Source of the DNA: Chaetoderma sp. LZ-2023a
Taxonomy: Eukaryota > Mollusca > Caudofoveata > Chaetodermatida > Chaetodermatidae
Reading direction: 5' to 3'
DNA: 64,000 nucleotides
Assembly (NCBI GenBank): GCA_034401795.1
Contig: CM067372.1
Location: forward strand, 32,518,571-32,582,570
Shown here one piece after another: positions 11,111 through 22,862 of the stretch (position 1 is the first letter of the stretch; each line of letters starts with the position of its first letter). The notes below the pieces were generated by a model that was not told the DNA's origin, did no database searches, and was given only the letters and a program-made list of their open reading frames with translations. A program made the position numbers and the translations under genes.

Positions 11111-11514
11111 TCAATCTAATTTATTTAAGCCCAGATTTAATCAAGTACACGGGGAATATATCCCCCATCCACGTTTAAATTGATGCTAATGTGATGGTTT
11201 CTTATATAGACATGTATAATTAAAACTGATTTCTCCTGACAATGTGCAGACAATACTCATTGTTATTACAGGTATCTCATGCCGTCTTACAATCCAACAT
11301 AGATTGTCATCTTACCAGGTCTGAATAATGCATAGAGAAAATTTCAATTACTTTCTTGAGTTATTAATTACGACTTTCTCTTGCCGCTCTTGACAAAATT
11401 GTGCTTGGATAGAGAGAACATGCCTTTTGTTGTTCTAGAATAAGATCGTCCTGAGATATCTTAATCATTCAATTTCCGAATTATGTCAAGAAAATAAAAA
11501 CATTTGCTTGTTAA

Positions 11515-11615
11515 ATGTCCATTTGCAGGTCAAGAGATGGCCTCTTGAAAATGTATTACTGAAATGACTGGCTCGGTTATCGAGTCAGTCATTCCAGTCG
11601 TAAATTTTCAACAAG
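11515..11615. mobile_element. Palindromic MITE, internal part (family of 8942-9182)
   Basis: AATGTCCATTTGCAGGTCAAG, TGACTGGCTCGGTTATCGAG and GTCATTCCAGTCGTAAATTT reproduce the internal palindrome at 8996-9129. The piggyBac-like outer ends are not visible. Confidence 0.65.
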
Positions 11616-11727
11616 ATATATTCTGCTCAATATGCATATGAAGTCGAGCTATTGAAATTACTTTAATGAATTACTTGATACCCTGTATGGGTACCTCCAT
11701 TGTATGTATAAGCCAGTCTAATTAGGA

Positions 11728-12290
11728 TTCAACTCACTACTAGCTGCAACAGTAATGAAACCACTTTTAATTTTTGATTATTTAGGTCTTAGAAATGATG
11801 TATTAAAAATCTAATAAAATCTTTTGAGTGGAAAATGTTGAATTCAAGATAGCTGGCAAGATGGCCGCAATCGTGTATACTATGGCATATATCTCCTGAG
11901 AACGGTTCATTTTAGCCCACATAAATGTATTACGAGTAAATGGAAATATGCCACTAATCTACCGAAAAATTATGTCTTCTGCACCAATGACGTCACAATA
12001 CAAGAGTTGGCATTGAAATTCAAAGCCATATCTACATTCATTGGCAGTGCTTAGCTCTAATTATCATTCACGTCATCATTTGACATGTTTTGACAAGTAC
12101 TTCTGGATCTAGAGCAAGCTGGATAGAATATACCATAGTATACTCTATTAGCGGCCATATTGGCAGCTATCTTAAATTCAACATATTCCACTCAAAAGAT
12201 TTTATTAGATTTTTAAATATCCCCTAGGAGACCCTATTGAACAGATTCTACATAGTTTCATTTCTGTTGCAATTAGTGGTAGGTTTTGAC
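11728..12290. mobile_element. Long-TIR foldback element (about 560 bp)
   Basis: The left arm AATCTAATAAAATCTTTTGA then GTGGAAAATGTTGAATTCAAG (11808-11870) is mirrored at about 12150-12218. Outward, GCAACAGTAATGAAAC (about 11746) mirrors the inverse of GTTTCATTTCTGTTGC (about 12257). The arms are about 150 bp and the loop about 260 bp. One TGACGTCA lies in the loop at about 11989. I see no transposase, so it is non-autonomous or a remnant. Confidence 0.7.
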
Positions 12291-12639
12291 AAATTTGTGG
12301 TGTTTTGATTGGACTAGTAACATGACCATAGCGGATTAGGCGAAATGGTGTTGAACGACGTGAGAGTGACAATTGACCGTATATTTCAGTATATGTCGGC
12401 AAGTGTTTTTGACTGACATACATTACACCGCGTGTCGCATGTAAACTCGACAACGCCTCCATAAAACTGACAGCTAAGTTATTGACAACAATATCTTCAC
12501 TGCCATTACTAGTGACCATCACAGTTATGTCATTATCGGCTCGTGTGCCCCACAAATCCTGAGATTTACCTAGTGTTTTGGCATTAAGGGCTTTGTAAAT
12601 GGATAAGTGAATATTTGAAGATATTTCACCTGTAATCAT
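12205..12639 (-). CDS. 144-codon open frame of unknown status
   Basis: The open frame starts MITGEISSNIHLSIYKALN and ends RICSIGSPRGYLKI. I recognise no domain. Its composition is balanced rather than repeat-derived, which is why I list it. However, its last 25-30 codons lie inside the right arm of the foldback element at 11728-12290, so it is either a chance frame, an element remnant, or an exon interrupted by an insertion. There is no splice or promoter support. Confidence 0.18.
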   Translation of the reverse strand: MITGEISSNIHLSIYKALNAKTLGKSQDLWGTRADNDITVMVTSNGSEDIVVNNLAVSFMEALSSLHATRGVMYVSQKHLPTYTEIYGQLSLSRRSTPFRLIRYGHVTSPIKTPQICQNLPLIATEMKLCRICSIGSPRGYLKI

Positions 12640-13440
12640 GTCATGTGTGTTTAATAAATTGAGGATTAGCGAGTCATATTTTAAAATTTAATCATTTTTT
12701 TAATCTAATTACTGACATTCTAAGTACGCTGTTAGGCAAGTGGGCAAATTACTTGTGTCTAAACGCAATAATCCAGTTAATGATAACAGATTATTATAGG
12801 CTTATGACTGACCGAGCGTGGCTCTAATCTCTATACCGGCCAATAGTTAGTCTGTGTATTCTAGTATGAGGTACGGAATGGTGCCAGTCTGTTGTTGATA
12901 ATAATGGTGTTGTAAGCTGTTGCTCTCTAACAAATATGCAGTATAATGCAGTTCTTATCCTAATCGTCAATATCGGATCCCATAGTCATCATCAACATTA
13001 TTATCCCTGCGTGTCGGATTCCTTGGGAGCGGTATGGTCTTCACGATTTATTCTGATTTAACAAAGGCCTATATTGACTTTCAACCACGAACTTTGCGTT
13101 TGCCAAATCATCTTCAGAAACTGCTTTAAGAAGATTCTACCAAATAAATCTTCAACAAGTACATGAAAGATAATCATATTACACAGATATATTGAAGCAA
13201 TCATTATATTATTCTTTCGTTCGGTGGGTTAAAACAATCAAATGTCAATTTGCAACATGATCATGACATTATAATAAAGCGTTATTTGTAAATCACAGCA
13301 TACAGATTAGTGAGAATTTCTTGACATGCTCGATGATCTGTGGATTAAAGAGAAGACACCACCATGGCACTGCTATAGGCGTGCATATGCCAATCTACCG
13401 GGCTTCTCACACCATGTTAAATACATCTTCATTGTTAGAG
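12640..13440. other. No feature recognised
   Basis: Non-coding AT-rich sequence with no repeat or exon that I can support. Confidence 0.5.
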
Positions 13441-13441
13441 A

Positions 13442-13839
13442 GCAATTAACCCTTCCAGAGTATCCATCTATCATCTGACGTCATATGACGTCATAATCAG
13501 CTAACTGTCTTTATAATGACGTCGTAATCACTACGTCATAAATGATTCTATTTGGCCCGTCTTTAACGCTTAATAGTCCGACACTGTGCACCAATTGTCT
13601 GTCTCCACTATTTAATAAACATGCTGTTGAATATTTTAAAACTAATTCGACTGGACGCTGTTGCTGCCATAAGCATCAACAGCGCCCAGTCAAATTAGTT
13701 CCAAAAACTAATACCTGTACAGTTTTCTGGAAACTGATAGTCTGGTAGTTCGGGGATCGATCGATTCCAAGACGAGCGAGATGTGGGTGGAGCTTAGCTA
13801 GAGATGGGTGGGGCATAGCTAAAACTGGAAAGGTCAATT
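13442..13839 (+). mobile_element. CRE-MITE copy, near full length (subfamily A)
   Basis: The termini are inverted: CAATTAACCCTTCCAG at the left and CTGGAAAGGTCAATTG at the right. Next to the left end come two overlapping TGACGTCA motifs (about 13476-13492) and further GACGTC variants. The centre is a palindrome in which ACTAATTCGACTGGACGC and GTTGCTGCC face the inverse sequence. The right arm carries CGATCGATTCCAAGACGAGC, then GGAGCTTAGCTAGAGATGGG. It has no ORF. This is one of the best copies for a consensus. Confidence 0.85.
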
Positions 13840-14217
13840 GTTAAGTGGTCGTCATGGCTCCAGTAATTAGATAGCACAGGCGCATAAGACGGCGTACAGG
13901 TATTTCATTTCACCAGCTAATTAGAGTCTGTTTCTTTCGTTCACCAATAAGCCACCCCTTATGCATTTTGCTGACTTTTAGGAGTTAGGAAATGTGAGTT
14001 GAGGTAGTGCAAGATGTTTTTATATGTGACATTGGTGGGCTTTTAAATGAAACTCATCAGTTTGCTTGCAAACAATTCGACTCTAGACCACACCTGTCCA
14101 TATCATAGTCTATGTTGCTTTTATCTGTTTCCCATGTCATAGAGTAAAAGGCATTTCGTGAGCTTCCAGCGTTGGACATGACATGGATGCGACAAATGGA
14201 TCCACGTGCACGGGAGG

Positions 14218-14460
14218 GATCCGATCTGTCACTCACGTAGCTGGCTTCACTCATGCTCAATTATGTCGCAAGTTAGCTGAGGTCACATCCTTAATGATGT
14301 AGACTCAGTCAGGAATATCTAAAGGTCCACCACAAAGTGCATGCGAAGTGTACGAATTGTATCTCTGATTAATTTCCAATTTAATGAGCATTATGTGGAC
14401 TACTTTGAAACTAATTTTGAAACTAATTTCACTGGAAACTTTTGCTTCTCTAGGCCGATG
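14218..14460 (+). mobile_element. CRE-MITE copy (subfamily B), right side truncated
   Basis: It begins GATCCGATCTGTCACTCACG, the subfamily B left end. It reaches the central arm GAAACTAATTTTGAAACTAA, where a short duplication of the arm has occurred, and then stops. Its TGACGTCA motifs have decayed. Confidence 0.7.
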
Positions 14461-14519
14461 CACCCATGTGAGGTAGGTCTACAAACACTCCTCCCTATTT
14501 TTCGCCCATGCCTGCGTAA

Positions 14520-14690
14520 TATATCGCAAACGTAACCACATTGTGTGCATAGTTAATGAGCATATCGCAAACGTAACCACATTGTGTGCATAGTTAATGA
14601 GCATATCGCAAACGTAACCACATTGGGTGCATAGTTAATGAGCATATCGCAAACGTAACCACATTGGGTGCATAGTTAATGAGCATTTCG
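14520..14690. repeat. 41-bp tandem repeat, four units
   Basis: Four almost identical 41-bp units read ATATCGCAAACGTAACCACA then TTGTGTGCATAGTTAATGAG. A single inverse copy of this unit sits at about 37755-37802 beside the matching module on the other strand, so the array grew at this locus from one unit. Confidence 0.92.
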
Positions 14691-14789
14691 GGATACATCC
14701 TTTAAGGAAACTTGTCAATGCAATTCAATTCAATTTATTGCACCCAGATTTTATAGAAAGTATGTGGGGAACATATTTACATTCATACC

Positions 14790-14838
<49 letters not shown>

Positions 14839-14845
14839 CAGTAGC

Positions 14846-14901
<56 letters not shown>

Positions 14902-14953
14902 TAGCAGTAGCAGCAGCAGCTGCAGCGTCAGCAGCGGCAGTAGCGATAGAAGC

Positions 14954-14997
<44 letters not shown>

Positions 14998-15049
14998 TGG
15001 TAGTGGTAGCGGTAGCGGTAGCGGCAGCGGCAGCGGCAGCGGCAGCGGC

Positions 15050-15108
<59 letters not shown>

Positions 15109-15166
15109 TGGTAGTGGTAGTGGTAGTGGTAGCGGTAGCGGCAGCGGCAGTAGCAGTAGCAGTAGC

Positions 15167-15224
<58 letters not shown>

Positions 15225-15225
15225 A
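14690..15225 (+). mobile_element. Microsatellite-bearing module (HPDFIES module) with long (AGT)n, copy 1
   Basis: TTCGGGATACATCC leads into CAATTCAATTTATTGCACCC and TATGTGGGGAACATATTTAC, then a roughly 435-bp AGT/GGT/AGC tract from about 14790. The same leader and microsatellite occur in reverse at 37015-37802; both give a frame starting MHPDFIESMWGTYLHSYR. It resembles the 3' end of a LINE with a trinucleotide tail, and a minus-strand LINE lies immediately to the right. Confidence 0.8.
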
Positions 15226-15299
15226 TATCGTCGTCCTCGGCGGCGCCTGCGCCGGCGGAAATGTTGTCCAGTACTAGGCCAGATATATGTATACATTTT

Positions 15300-17830
15300 A
15301 GAGTGTCATAACTATTGCGATTGGTGTCTATGCTCTCAGAGTACAGCGCACCTCGGAAAACAAAAAGGAGAAAAACAATTCTATTTCTGCCCGAAGTGTC
15401 CTATGATTTTTATTATTTCAGTAATAAATATGGAGGAATAATTTACGAGATTCTTCAAAAGAAGGGGCATAGAAACAAGTAATGGTATTCGTCACAATAT
15501 CATTATTATTGCATAAGGGGCATGTTCTGTTGCTATTCCTGTCCAGCGACCTGTTTCAATTGGTAGGCGGTGATTGGCAGTCCTAAGTTTGGTAAGAGTT
15601 CTTCTATTAGCTTCGTTTAATTTTAATATATATATGGTTCTAATCAGATGCCCCGTGATGTCCACAAGTAACTATACCCTGCGTTATTTAGGATTGATTC
15701 GGCATACTTAACCCATTTGTATTGACACCCCCCCCCCCCCGCCCCTGCATATATTCGTATAGTTGATATGATAATTTATCGTGTTGATCAGTCAGCAGTC
15801 TTGTCCCAAGATTTAGCTTCTGCATTGTACGTTTATTTGTATACCTTCCTAGTTCACCATATGCCATTGCAAATGGTGCTGTACGTTTAACTTTGAGCAC
15901 ACATCTCATAAATTATAGGTTGAATTGCTCTAATGACATATCTTCCAAAACACCGTATTTCGCTGTATTTCGCTTCCTATACAATGCTATTGGGGCTATC
16001 ATTGATTCGAATAATTTAAGTTGGCAGTCAATGGGTAGGCTTAAGTTGTAGTTGCGGCGTTACAGACAATGCATTGTTTTTCGGCATTGTTATGTAAGGT
16101 GCTTAATTGTCTCATGGTATTTTTTGTTTTTTGGAAAACATGATTCCTAAATATTTATAATTATCAATAATTTCAATTTGTATATTATTTAGTTTAAAAT
16201 CAAGTTTGTTAATTTTTATATATGCCAGAAAATGGCTATCTTAGTTTTATTAAGATTTATTTTTAAGTTCCATATTATACAATAATTATTGTATTCAGCC
16301 AGGGTTTTCTGGAGATCTTCCTTTCGGTTGGCTATTATTACAGTATCCTTCGCATACAGTAAAGCAAACATGTTAGGTTTGTCGCCACATTGTCACTTAC
16401 ACTTATATCCCTGCAGTCCTTGCCTTCCAAGTATTCAATTAGATCATTTAAATATAAGCTGAAAATTACAGATTAAAGATTATCCCCTGTCGTACCCCTC
16501 ACTAACCCCTCGCCCCCCCCCACCCACCCCCCCCCCCCCCACCCCATCCCCCCACCCCATTTACATAGCAGGTGATCAGATGTAAGTCTATTAATGCCTA
16601 TTCTAGATTTTATACATCTATTTATACTTTTAATTACTGTTATAACATTACCATTTAAATTTTGCTCGACCAATTTCCACCATAGCGCTTCTCCAGATCA
16701 ATAAATGCACAGCAGAGTGGGTTCCTTTTTTCCTGCTATTTCAACTAAGGAGTGAAGTGAAAAGATAAGTCAGATGTGGAATACCCAGATCTGAAATCGG
16801 CTTGGTTTTTGTTTAAGATGTTTTCGATGAATTTACTATGAATGTATCAAGCGCTGTGATATTACTTCCTGTTTATCTTGCAGTTAGCGTTAAACCACGG
16901 GCACATCCTCTTGGCGGCACAACTATTAATATGTGTTGGTCTGTTTACCTTCTTAGCTCATAATGTTATAAGTGCTGCATTTTGAAATAGGACATTAATA
17001 TCTGAAACAATTTGGTCTATTGTGTCCACCCCACAAATTATTATCAAATTATTATCAGTAGTATATGTTTTAGCACTTGTATATAATGGGCTATCCGCAA
17101 CTCAGCTCCGAAATTCAGAGCTTTTATTTGTTTTCCATCTCCCTGGTTGTTGCTGCTCCGTTATATTTCGTTTTACGTTTTGCTGTATGTTGTTTTGTGC
17201 GTGCTTGGTTTGACTGGTTGTGCTAGTGAATACATAGGGAATGTGTAGGGATGCACGTACGTCGGACAGCAAAGGACGGAATTCATGTACAATAAAATCT
17301 ATTCTCTATATTAACTTAGATGACGAGAGTTCCTAATCCACGACGCTGCTGTTTTTGCATGAAAGTGTTCATATGCCATTGTCCGCCCCTACCCTCCCGA
17401 TATAGATGCACAGATTACTGTATTTACAAATATCTATGAGTTTCCGCCCAAAGAAACTTGCTGTATGTTTGTCTTGTGTTATGTATATTGGTAAAAACTT
17501 GGCCATTGAGGCATTCTGATCCCCAGGGTCCAATTGGCAGATTTTGTTCAATTGGTGATACGTTCAAATATCTTATTTAAATTGCTAGTTATAGCATTAA
17601 AGTCTCCTGTAAGTATTATTGAGTTAGACTCATCTCATTAGAGATGTAATATCCTGGTCTAGAAGGTAAAATGATTGGTCTGAAGAAGGGTTTGTCATAT
17701 ATGACTAAAATGCTAATACTGACGGGAACATTACATGAAACACCATACAAAACTATGATCATATGCAGGAGACACTAAGTGTAGCCTTCTTGTCAGTTGT
17801 ATCTATGATATACATGAATGGTATACGTTT
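15300..17830 (-). mobile_element. LINE with decayed APE endonuclease and reverse transcriptase (copy 2 of family)
   Basis: Read on the minus strand from right to left. At about 17640-17570 is IILTGDFNAITSNLNKIFER, the APE endonuclease GDFN motif. At about 17440-17380 is KLIDICKYSNLCIYIGRVGA. At about 17280 is FRPLLSDVRASL, the endonuclease C-terminal SD region. At about 16700 is CCAFIDLEK, the RT block with the first catalytic Asp region. At about 16410-16330 is LYLNDLIEYLEGKDC and LLYAKDTVIIAN, where the catalytic YADD has become YAKD. At about 15900-15700 is MAYGELGRYTNKRTMQKLNL. Stops, frameshifts and a poly-C run (16503-16558) break it. It is most like the Jockey/CR1 superfamily of APE-type LINEs. 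It is not active. Confidence 0.8.
16503..16558. repeat. Poly-C rich tract
   Basis: CCCCCC/CACCC runs lie inside the LINE at 15300-17830 and contribute to breaking its frame. Confidence 0.9.
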
Positions 17831-19083
17831 CTGCTAATCTGTTGGTTTATCCGCCCAGAGTCGCTGGATACAGGGTATCATTGAGCGGGTGTCAGTCGGT
17901 GAGTAGACGTCAGATATCCCACCCACCGTCCCTGTGATCAGCGTGATTGGGGATTGCTCTACGCTCCTGCCGTATCGGGTAGCCAGCAGAACATGGTTGA
18001 TGAAAACACAACTTGTCGCTAAGTTTGTCGTGGGAACTGGCGCTATCAATAATGAGGCTCTAACAAGCTGAAGACATCTCGATGTGAATAAACAGTGCAT
18101 TTACTCTGCAATCATATCTCGTGATTATCTATTCAATGTTCCACGCTTTCTCCGTGCAGTTGGCTGCTTGCTATTGTCACGCTGTGTGTTTTACTAAAAA
18201 GCGACCGGATTAGATTTTCTGTCACTATTATGTCCATATTATTTCAGACTATGTTGTTCATAAACGTGATGTACGGGTGAATAAGAGTCTCGTCACGCGC
18301 TCGCCGCGGATTCTACACAATTCGTCACAAAGGAAAAGCCATCCACTGTGGTTGTGGCAAAAGGGATATTTTCTCGCTCCACTCTGTCATTCTGACGCCG
18401 CGGCTAATAGCGCAAAGAAAAACATGGGCAACAAAACCAGAGACTTGACTGGCGCCTTAGAGAACATAGGAGTATTTGCTCGCGACTGTACCACATCGAG
18501 TAGCGATAGAATGGCTGATTTGGCGTGTTAGTGCGACAGAACGATATACAAAATGATACACTATCTGCGGGCCCATGGGCCAGGAGCAGATGCGACAAAA
18601 CGCGCACACAGTGTGAAAACCTAAAGGCATCGGCTCAAATCTAAACATCAATTTGCAAGAGGGGTCGAGTTTCATGCGGATCTCTGGTTCTTTCAACTGT
18701 GACTCCACTAAAGCTGATTAGGGCTTGTTAAAGCGAGTATATGGTGGCGTTCAATATCAGCGCCTTAGAGGGGAGTTTGAGCGCAGCATAACCGTGTGTG
18801 CGTTAAGACGCTTGATTCTGGTTATGTCCACCAATAATCACTATATGTTGAACATTCCGTTCATTTTAACAGAAACAGATTAGTAATATTCGGTGCAGTT
18901 TTAGAGAGTAACAATTTTCAAGTAAAATTTGACAAACTATTCAGCTTTAATAAATCGCTGTGGAAACTATGCATGCTATGGAGTCAGAATAACAATACGT
19001 ATGTGTTTGCTATGCGAATTCACGGCCGTTGAATGAGAACGTACTTGGGGTAAATCATTAAACACGGTTTATTGGTAGGTCAA
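17831..19083. other. No feature recognised; locally GC-richer at 18290-18780
   Basis: Several overlapping frames on both strands (17834-18100 minus, 18277-18531 plus, 18457-18708 minus) reflect locally higher GC. None has a recognisable motif, so I cannot call an exon. 18290-18450 is CpG-richer than its surroundings. Confidence 0.45.
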
Positions 19084-19199
19084 TACATCCATCTCAATGT
19101 CAGAACTCAATGTCAGAACTCAATGTCAGAACTCAATGTCAGAACTCAATGTCAGATCTCAATGTCAGATCTCAATGTCAGAACTCAATATCAGAGACT
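19084..19199. repeat. 13-bp tandem repeat, about eight units
   Basis: The unit AACTCAATGTCAG is repeated head to tail, with GATCTC variants in the later units. Confidence 0.92.
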
Positions 19200-19568
19200 G
19201 AGTATGTAGTCTATGTATATTGATTCAACATGTCCACAAAGTGGGTTATATATTCTCAAAGACGCTGAATAGAGACCAATCTACATCACAATTTGCATGG
19301 GGTTTTCATTCAATTGGATGGCAACGAGGAGCGCCTTCATATGACGTTCTAAGACAAAGACAGAAATAAAAGTTTTAACGAGGCGTTTGAGGTTTAACTG
19401 CACAATATTTGTATTTCTAATTTGATTACAAAAGTTGCAATTATGTTTCCGAAGAGGTTGTAGTGTTATTCACTTATTACCAAGACATATCCTGGTTGTC
19501 TTTAATGGCAGTCTCTGCTACTGCACTTGAACAGTGGTACTCGGTGATCTACATTGTGGGATAAATAC

Positions 19569-19940
19569 CAATGGGCCTATCCAGAGTATCCATCCATCAT
19601 ATGACGTCATAATCAACTACGTGACGTGCAGAATGATATTATAAACAAAACTCATTATGACGTCATGAATGACGTAGATAAGTACGTTACGAACGCATAT
19701 TTGAAGACGGAATATGCGCTGGTGTACGAATTGTATGTCTTTACAATTTAATAAATATGCCATAGGCAGCAACAGCGCCCAGTAGAATTGGTTTTAAAAT
19801 ATTCAACAGCTTATGTGCATAGTTTTCTGGAAATTGATAGTCAGGAAGTTCAGAGATCGATCGATTCCAACACGAGCATGGTGTGGGTGGAGCTTAGATG
19901 GTGATGGGCGGGACATGGCTAAAACTGGAACGGTCCATTA
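19569..19940 (+). mobile_element. CRE-MITE copy, near full length (subfamily A)
   Basis: The termini CAATGGGCCTATCCAG and CTGGAACGGTCCATTA are inverted partners. Two TGACGTCA motifs lie at about 19600 and 19658. The right half of the central palindrome (GCAGCAACAGCGCCCAG then TTTTAAAATATTCAACAG) is present but most of the left half is deleted. The arm AGCTTAGATGGTGATGGG precedes the right end. Confidence 0.83.
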
Positions 19941-21439
19941 TGACGTGCTAGATGCTGATATCTTACGTGGAACATGCACCTAGTTAAACCCTTCAAAGAT
20001 ACTGATCAGATTTAAAGCTAATTTAGCTGAGAATAGTTGCTGTTATATACATACAAGAGCTCACAATCAAAATACATTTACATTATTAAATGCATTCTTA
20101 CTATTAAATTGACATCCTGGGTTTCGCGAGTTGAATAGGTGTATGAGGAATGCACTGGTTTGATGCGTTAAAGTTGTCTAGGCTGTCATATCCACGTAAT
20201 TTATCATAGGAATCATCCTATTACTACTGAGCTAAGCACACATTGCGTATCACGCATGTCTTATCCAATGTGTCAAAATGCTAAATTGTTTAAATCTAAA
20301 TTAAAATCATAACTGTCTAAATATGTGGTGTGTATCGTGCCGTCTGTCTCGTCTCCGCGTGAGTGGCTCGAGAGGGGATCGAGAGAGGTGTGTGTATGGT
20401 GATTGAGTTATGTTAATAGCGATTACGGAAGCTTTTAATCATTATGGCCACATTTAACATTTTTGCACACCGGGCAGTTATGATTTACAGCGTATACAAA
20501 TATATTAACAAAATATGTAAATTCGAATAAACTTATTAAAGCAAGTATACATAATGTAACCTAAGAGGCAGTAATCCCCGCATTTCTGTCCACTTATCGC
20601 AGTCAGTGTATCTGTCATGTGGACTTCCCACGAGCGGGAGGTCCACAGACTCTGGTGCCCGTAAGTCAGCTTCAAGAACATACGCCTGGTCTGGGATTGT
20701 AGCAAGTACAGTATGGACGAGCTATGTAGCCGCCTGACACGGCTTAATCAACGTTGAGTGCCGGATTATACGGTCATATGCCGATTATGATGTCGCTGTT
20801 AAGCGTTCCTCACAAGTTTATTTGTTAGCACGAATTTGTCGTAAAGTTTACCAGAACTTGTCGCCAGGTTTGCTACCGACAAACAGTCGGTATGTTTGGC
20901 CTGATGGCCGTGTGCGTGCAAGGCCTTCCCTGTCCGCTCACGGGGAACATTGGCATCTAATGAACGTGACACTCAGCCCATTTGCTCACAACAAGTCAAT
21001 TCTATTACCACACTGCACGGCTAAATTTGTCCTTCTTATTCGCATCTATTCTTTTTCTAAAGAAATAAACAACGTTTTATTCCTTGGAATCTTGCGAAAG
21101 ACAAATTTTAACAAACTTGTTCAACTTTTCCATGAACTCTTGGACCGCTAACCATAGGGACAGGTGAGATGTCTGTGTGTGTGTGTTTGGCAGGGCGGGA
21201 AGCATGCACGCAACACCTTTGTATGAAGGGTTTGGCACGACGCTATGCGACACACTGGCAGGCTGACACAACTAGGCCCACTTCTACAAGAATAGGTGAT
21301 ACTATTATATTAAAAAGATTCTTTCAATTAAAACTATCAATCAGCTATAACAGAGGGACGAATCTCTCACCATGCACCGCCCATTTTCTAATTATGCATC
21401 GTCCAATTTATACACGCGTTTAAATAGATTTTTCAAATC
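19941..21439. other. No feature recognised
   Basis: There are only short frames, the longest being 109 codons at 20822-21151 plus, with no family resemblance. Sequence around 20490-20720 and 20800-21140 is of mixed composition with no repeat that I can name. Confidence 0.45.
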
Positions 21440-21685
21440 TAAATTTCAAGCTAACTATACATGTAGGCCTACAATGGCAGCATCAGCTCCCAGGCAATTG
21501 GTTCCAAAATATCCAACAGAATGTAGATTAAATTCTAGATTCACAAAAGCGTACAATTCAGACTGCCACGGTCGGACATTGTCCTTCTACTTACGCGCCT
21601 AGGTCATGTGATTATGACGTCAGCTAACAAGTGATGTATTTTGGTTATGACGTCAGACTGACAGGTCGGATCCTTCCATTGAGCT
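21440..21685 (-). mobile_element. CRE-MITE copy (subfamily B), truncated
   Basis: In reverse orientation it shows AAGCTAACTATACATGTAGG, half the centre (CAATTGGTTCCAAAATATCC), two TGACGTCA sites at about 21616 and 21645, and the subfamily B terminus GACAGGTCGGATCC. Confidence 0.72.
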
Positions 21686-21950
21686 CATTCGGAAAACGAA
21701 TTCCAGTGACCAGTCCTGTTACCCATATGATGTTGATATTTAGTTGTAGGCCTATCACTCGGTGTATATATTATTGCCATGTGCCACAATATGCTAATAC
21801 CGCCAGAAAGCACGAATCATTAGATTTCGTGTTATGATTTATAATGCTGAGCAGATATAACGTTTAATACCTGCCAAAATCCTTTCTCTGCATAAATATG
21901 AATGGCATATCTAATCGACCCGCTACCGTGTTCAAGCAAATGCAAACTTA

Positions 21951-22046
21951 GACCGTGTTCTCACTGGAGAGTTAATACGGAATAAGGCCTTGCTGAAGTA
22001 TGGCGTTATTCCCGATTAAAACGCCAGTGAGATCACGGTCTAAAAC
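21951..22046. mobile_element. 92-bp hairpin MITE copy
   Basis: TTAGACCGTGTTCTCACTGG is mirrored by CCAGTGAGATCACGGTCTAA, with GCTGAAGTATGGCGTTATTC at the fold. It is the same family as 56451-56546. Confidence 0.82.
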
Positions 22047-22248
22047 ATAACTCTAGTATTGTTTCGGTTTCTGAATTTCAGCGTTACCCGAGGATATGAA
22101 GAGAGAGTTCGGGAAGTTGATGGCTGACCAGAATAGAAATAGATAGCAGTCGAACGATTATAAGTATAGACAGTCATAATAGTGTGAGCTGATAGATAAA
22201 TAATTAATCAGTGCACACAAACATATCCATTAATTTCCCATTTCAGAC

Positions 22249-22299
<51 letters not shown>

Positions 22300-22361
22300 T
22301 TAAATAAGACTTGGGAGGGAGGGAGGGAGGGAGGGAGGAGAGAGGGAGGGAGGGAGGGAGG

Positions 22362-22413
<52 letters not shown>
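22249..22413. repeat. (ATT)n, (GGGA)n and (GA)n microsatellites
   Basis: An ATT run (about 22250-22300) is followed by GGGAGGGA (about 22312-22366) and a pure GA run (about 22367-22413). Confidence 0.95.
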
Positions 22414-22417
<4 letters not shown>

Positions 22418-22611
22418 ATGTATGCGAAAATAAAAAAGTGAAAGTAATTTTTACTCGCGTTCTCAAAAGGCAGGTGGGGTCGGCCGTAAATCACGAAACA
22501 AAATTGGCGTGGCCTTAGTTAAATTCGAATATTAAGAAGAATACCCTAAATGTATTCTATTTGGATGGTATGTTATCATTTAGTCCAATCTGATAGAACG
22601 ATTCCCTAAGG

Positions 22612-22702
22612 CCGCGTTCTCAGTAGCGACTTAACCGGCGTAACGCAATACTGAAGTATGGCGTTATTCCCGATCAACTCTCCAGTGAGAACACGGCCTA
22701 AG
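22612..22702. mobile_element. 92-bp hairpin MITE copy
   Basis: AAGGCCGCGTTCTCAGTAGC faces CTCCAGTGAGAACACGGCCT, with ACTGAAGTATGGCGTTATTC at the centre. Confidence 0.82.
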
Positions 22703-22862
22703 TTTAGTTTAATTTATTTCGATTAACTTCTTTTGAAGTACACAAAATACAATATACAATACAATATTTCATCAAATAAACAGTAATAACGTGATTCAAA
22801 TCACATATGAGATTTTGATATAGACATACAGTACAGATATGTTGAACATCCGTCTAGTCGTC

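Noticed and set aside
14520..14690. CRISPR-like array (also considered at 2735-3215, 19084-19199, 27303-27630)
   Set aside because: Units are contiguous tandem copies with no unique spacers, and the genome is eukaryotic.
14738..15311. Long Ser-, Val/Ala- and Tyr/Arg-rich open frames
   Set aside because: They are six-frame translations of the AGT/GGT/AGC microsatellite; all frames on both strands are open.
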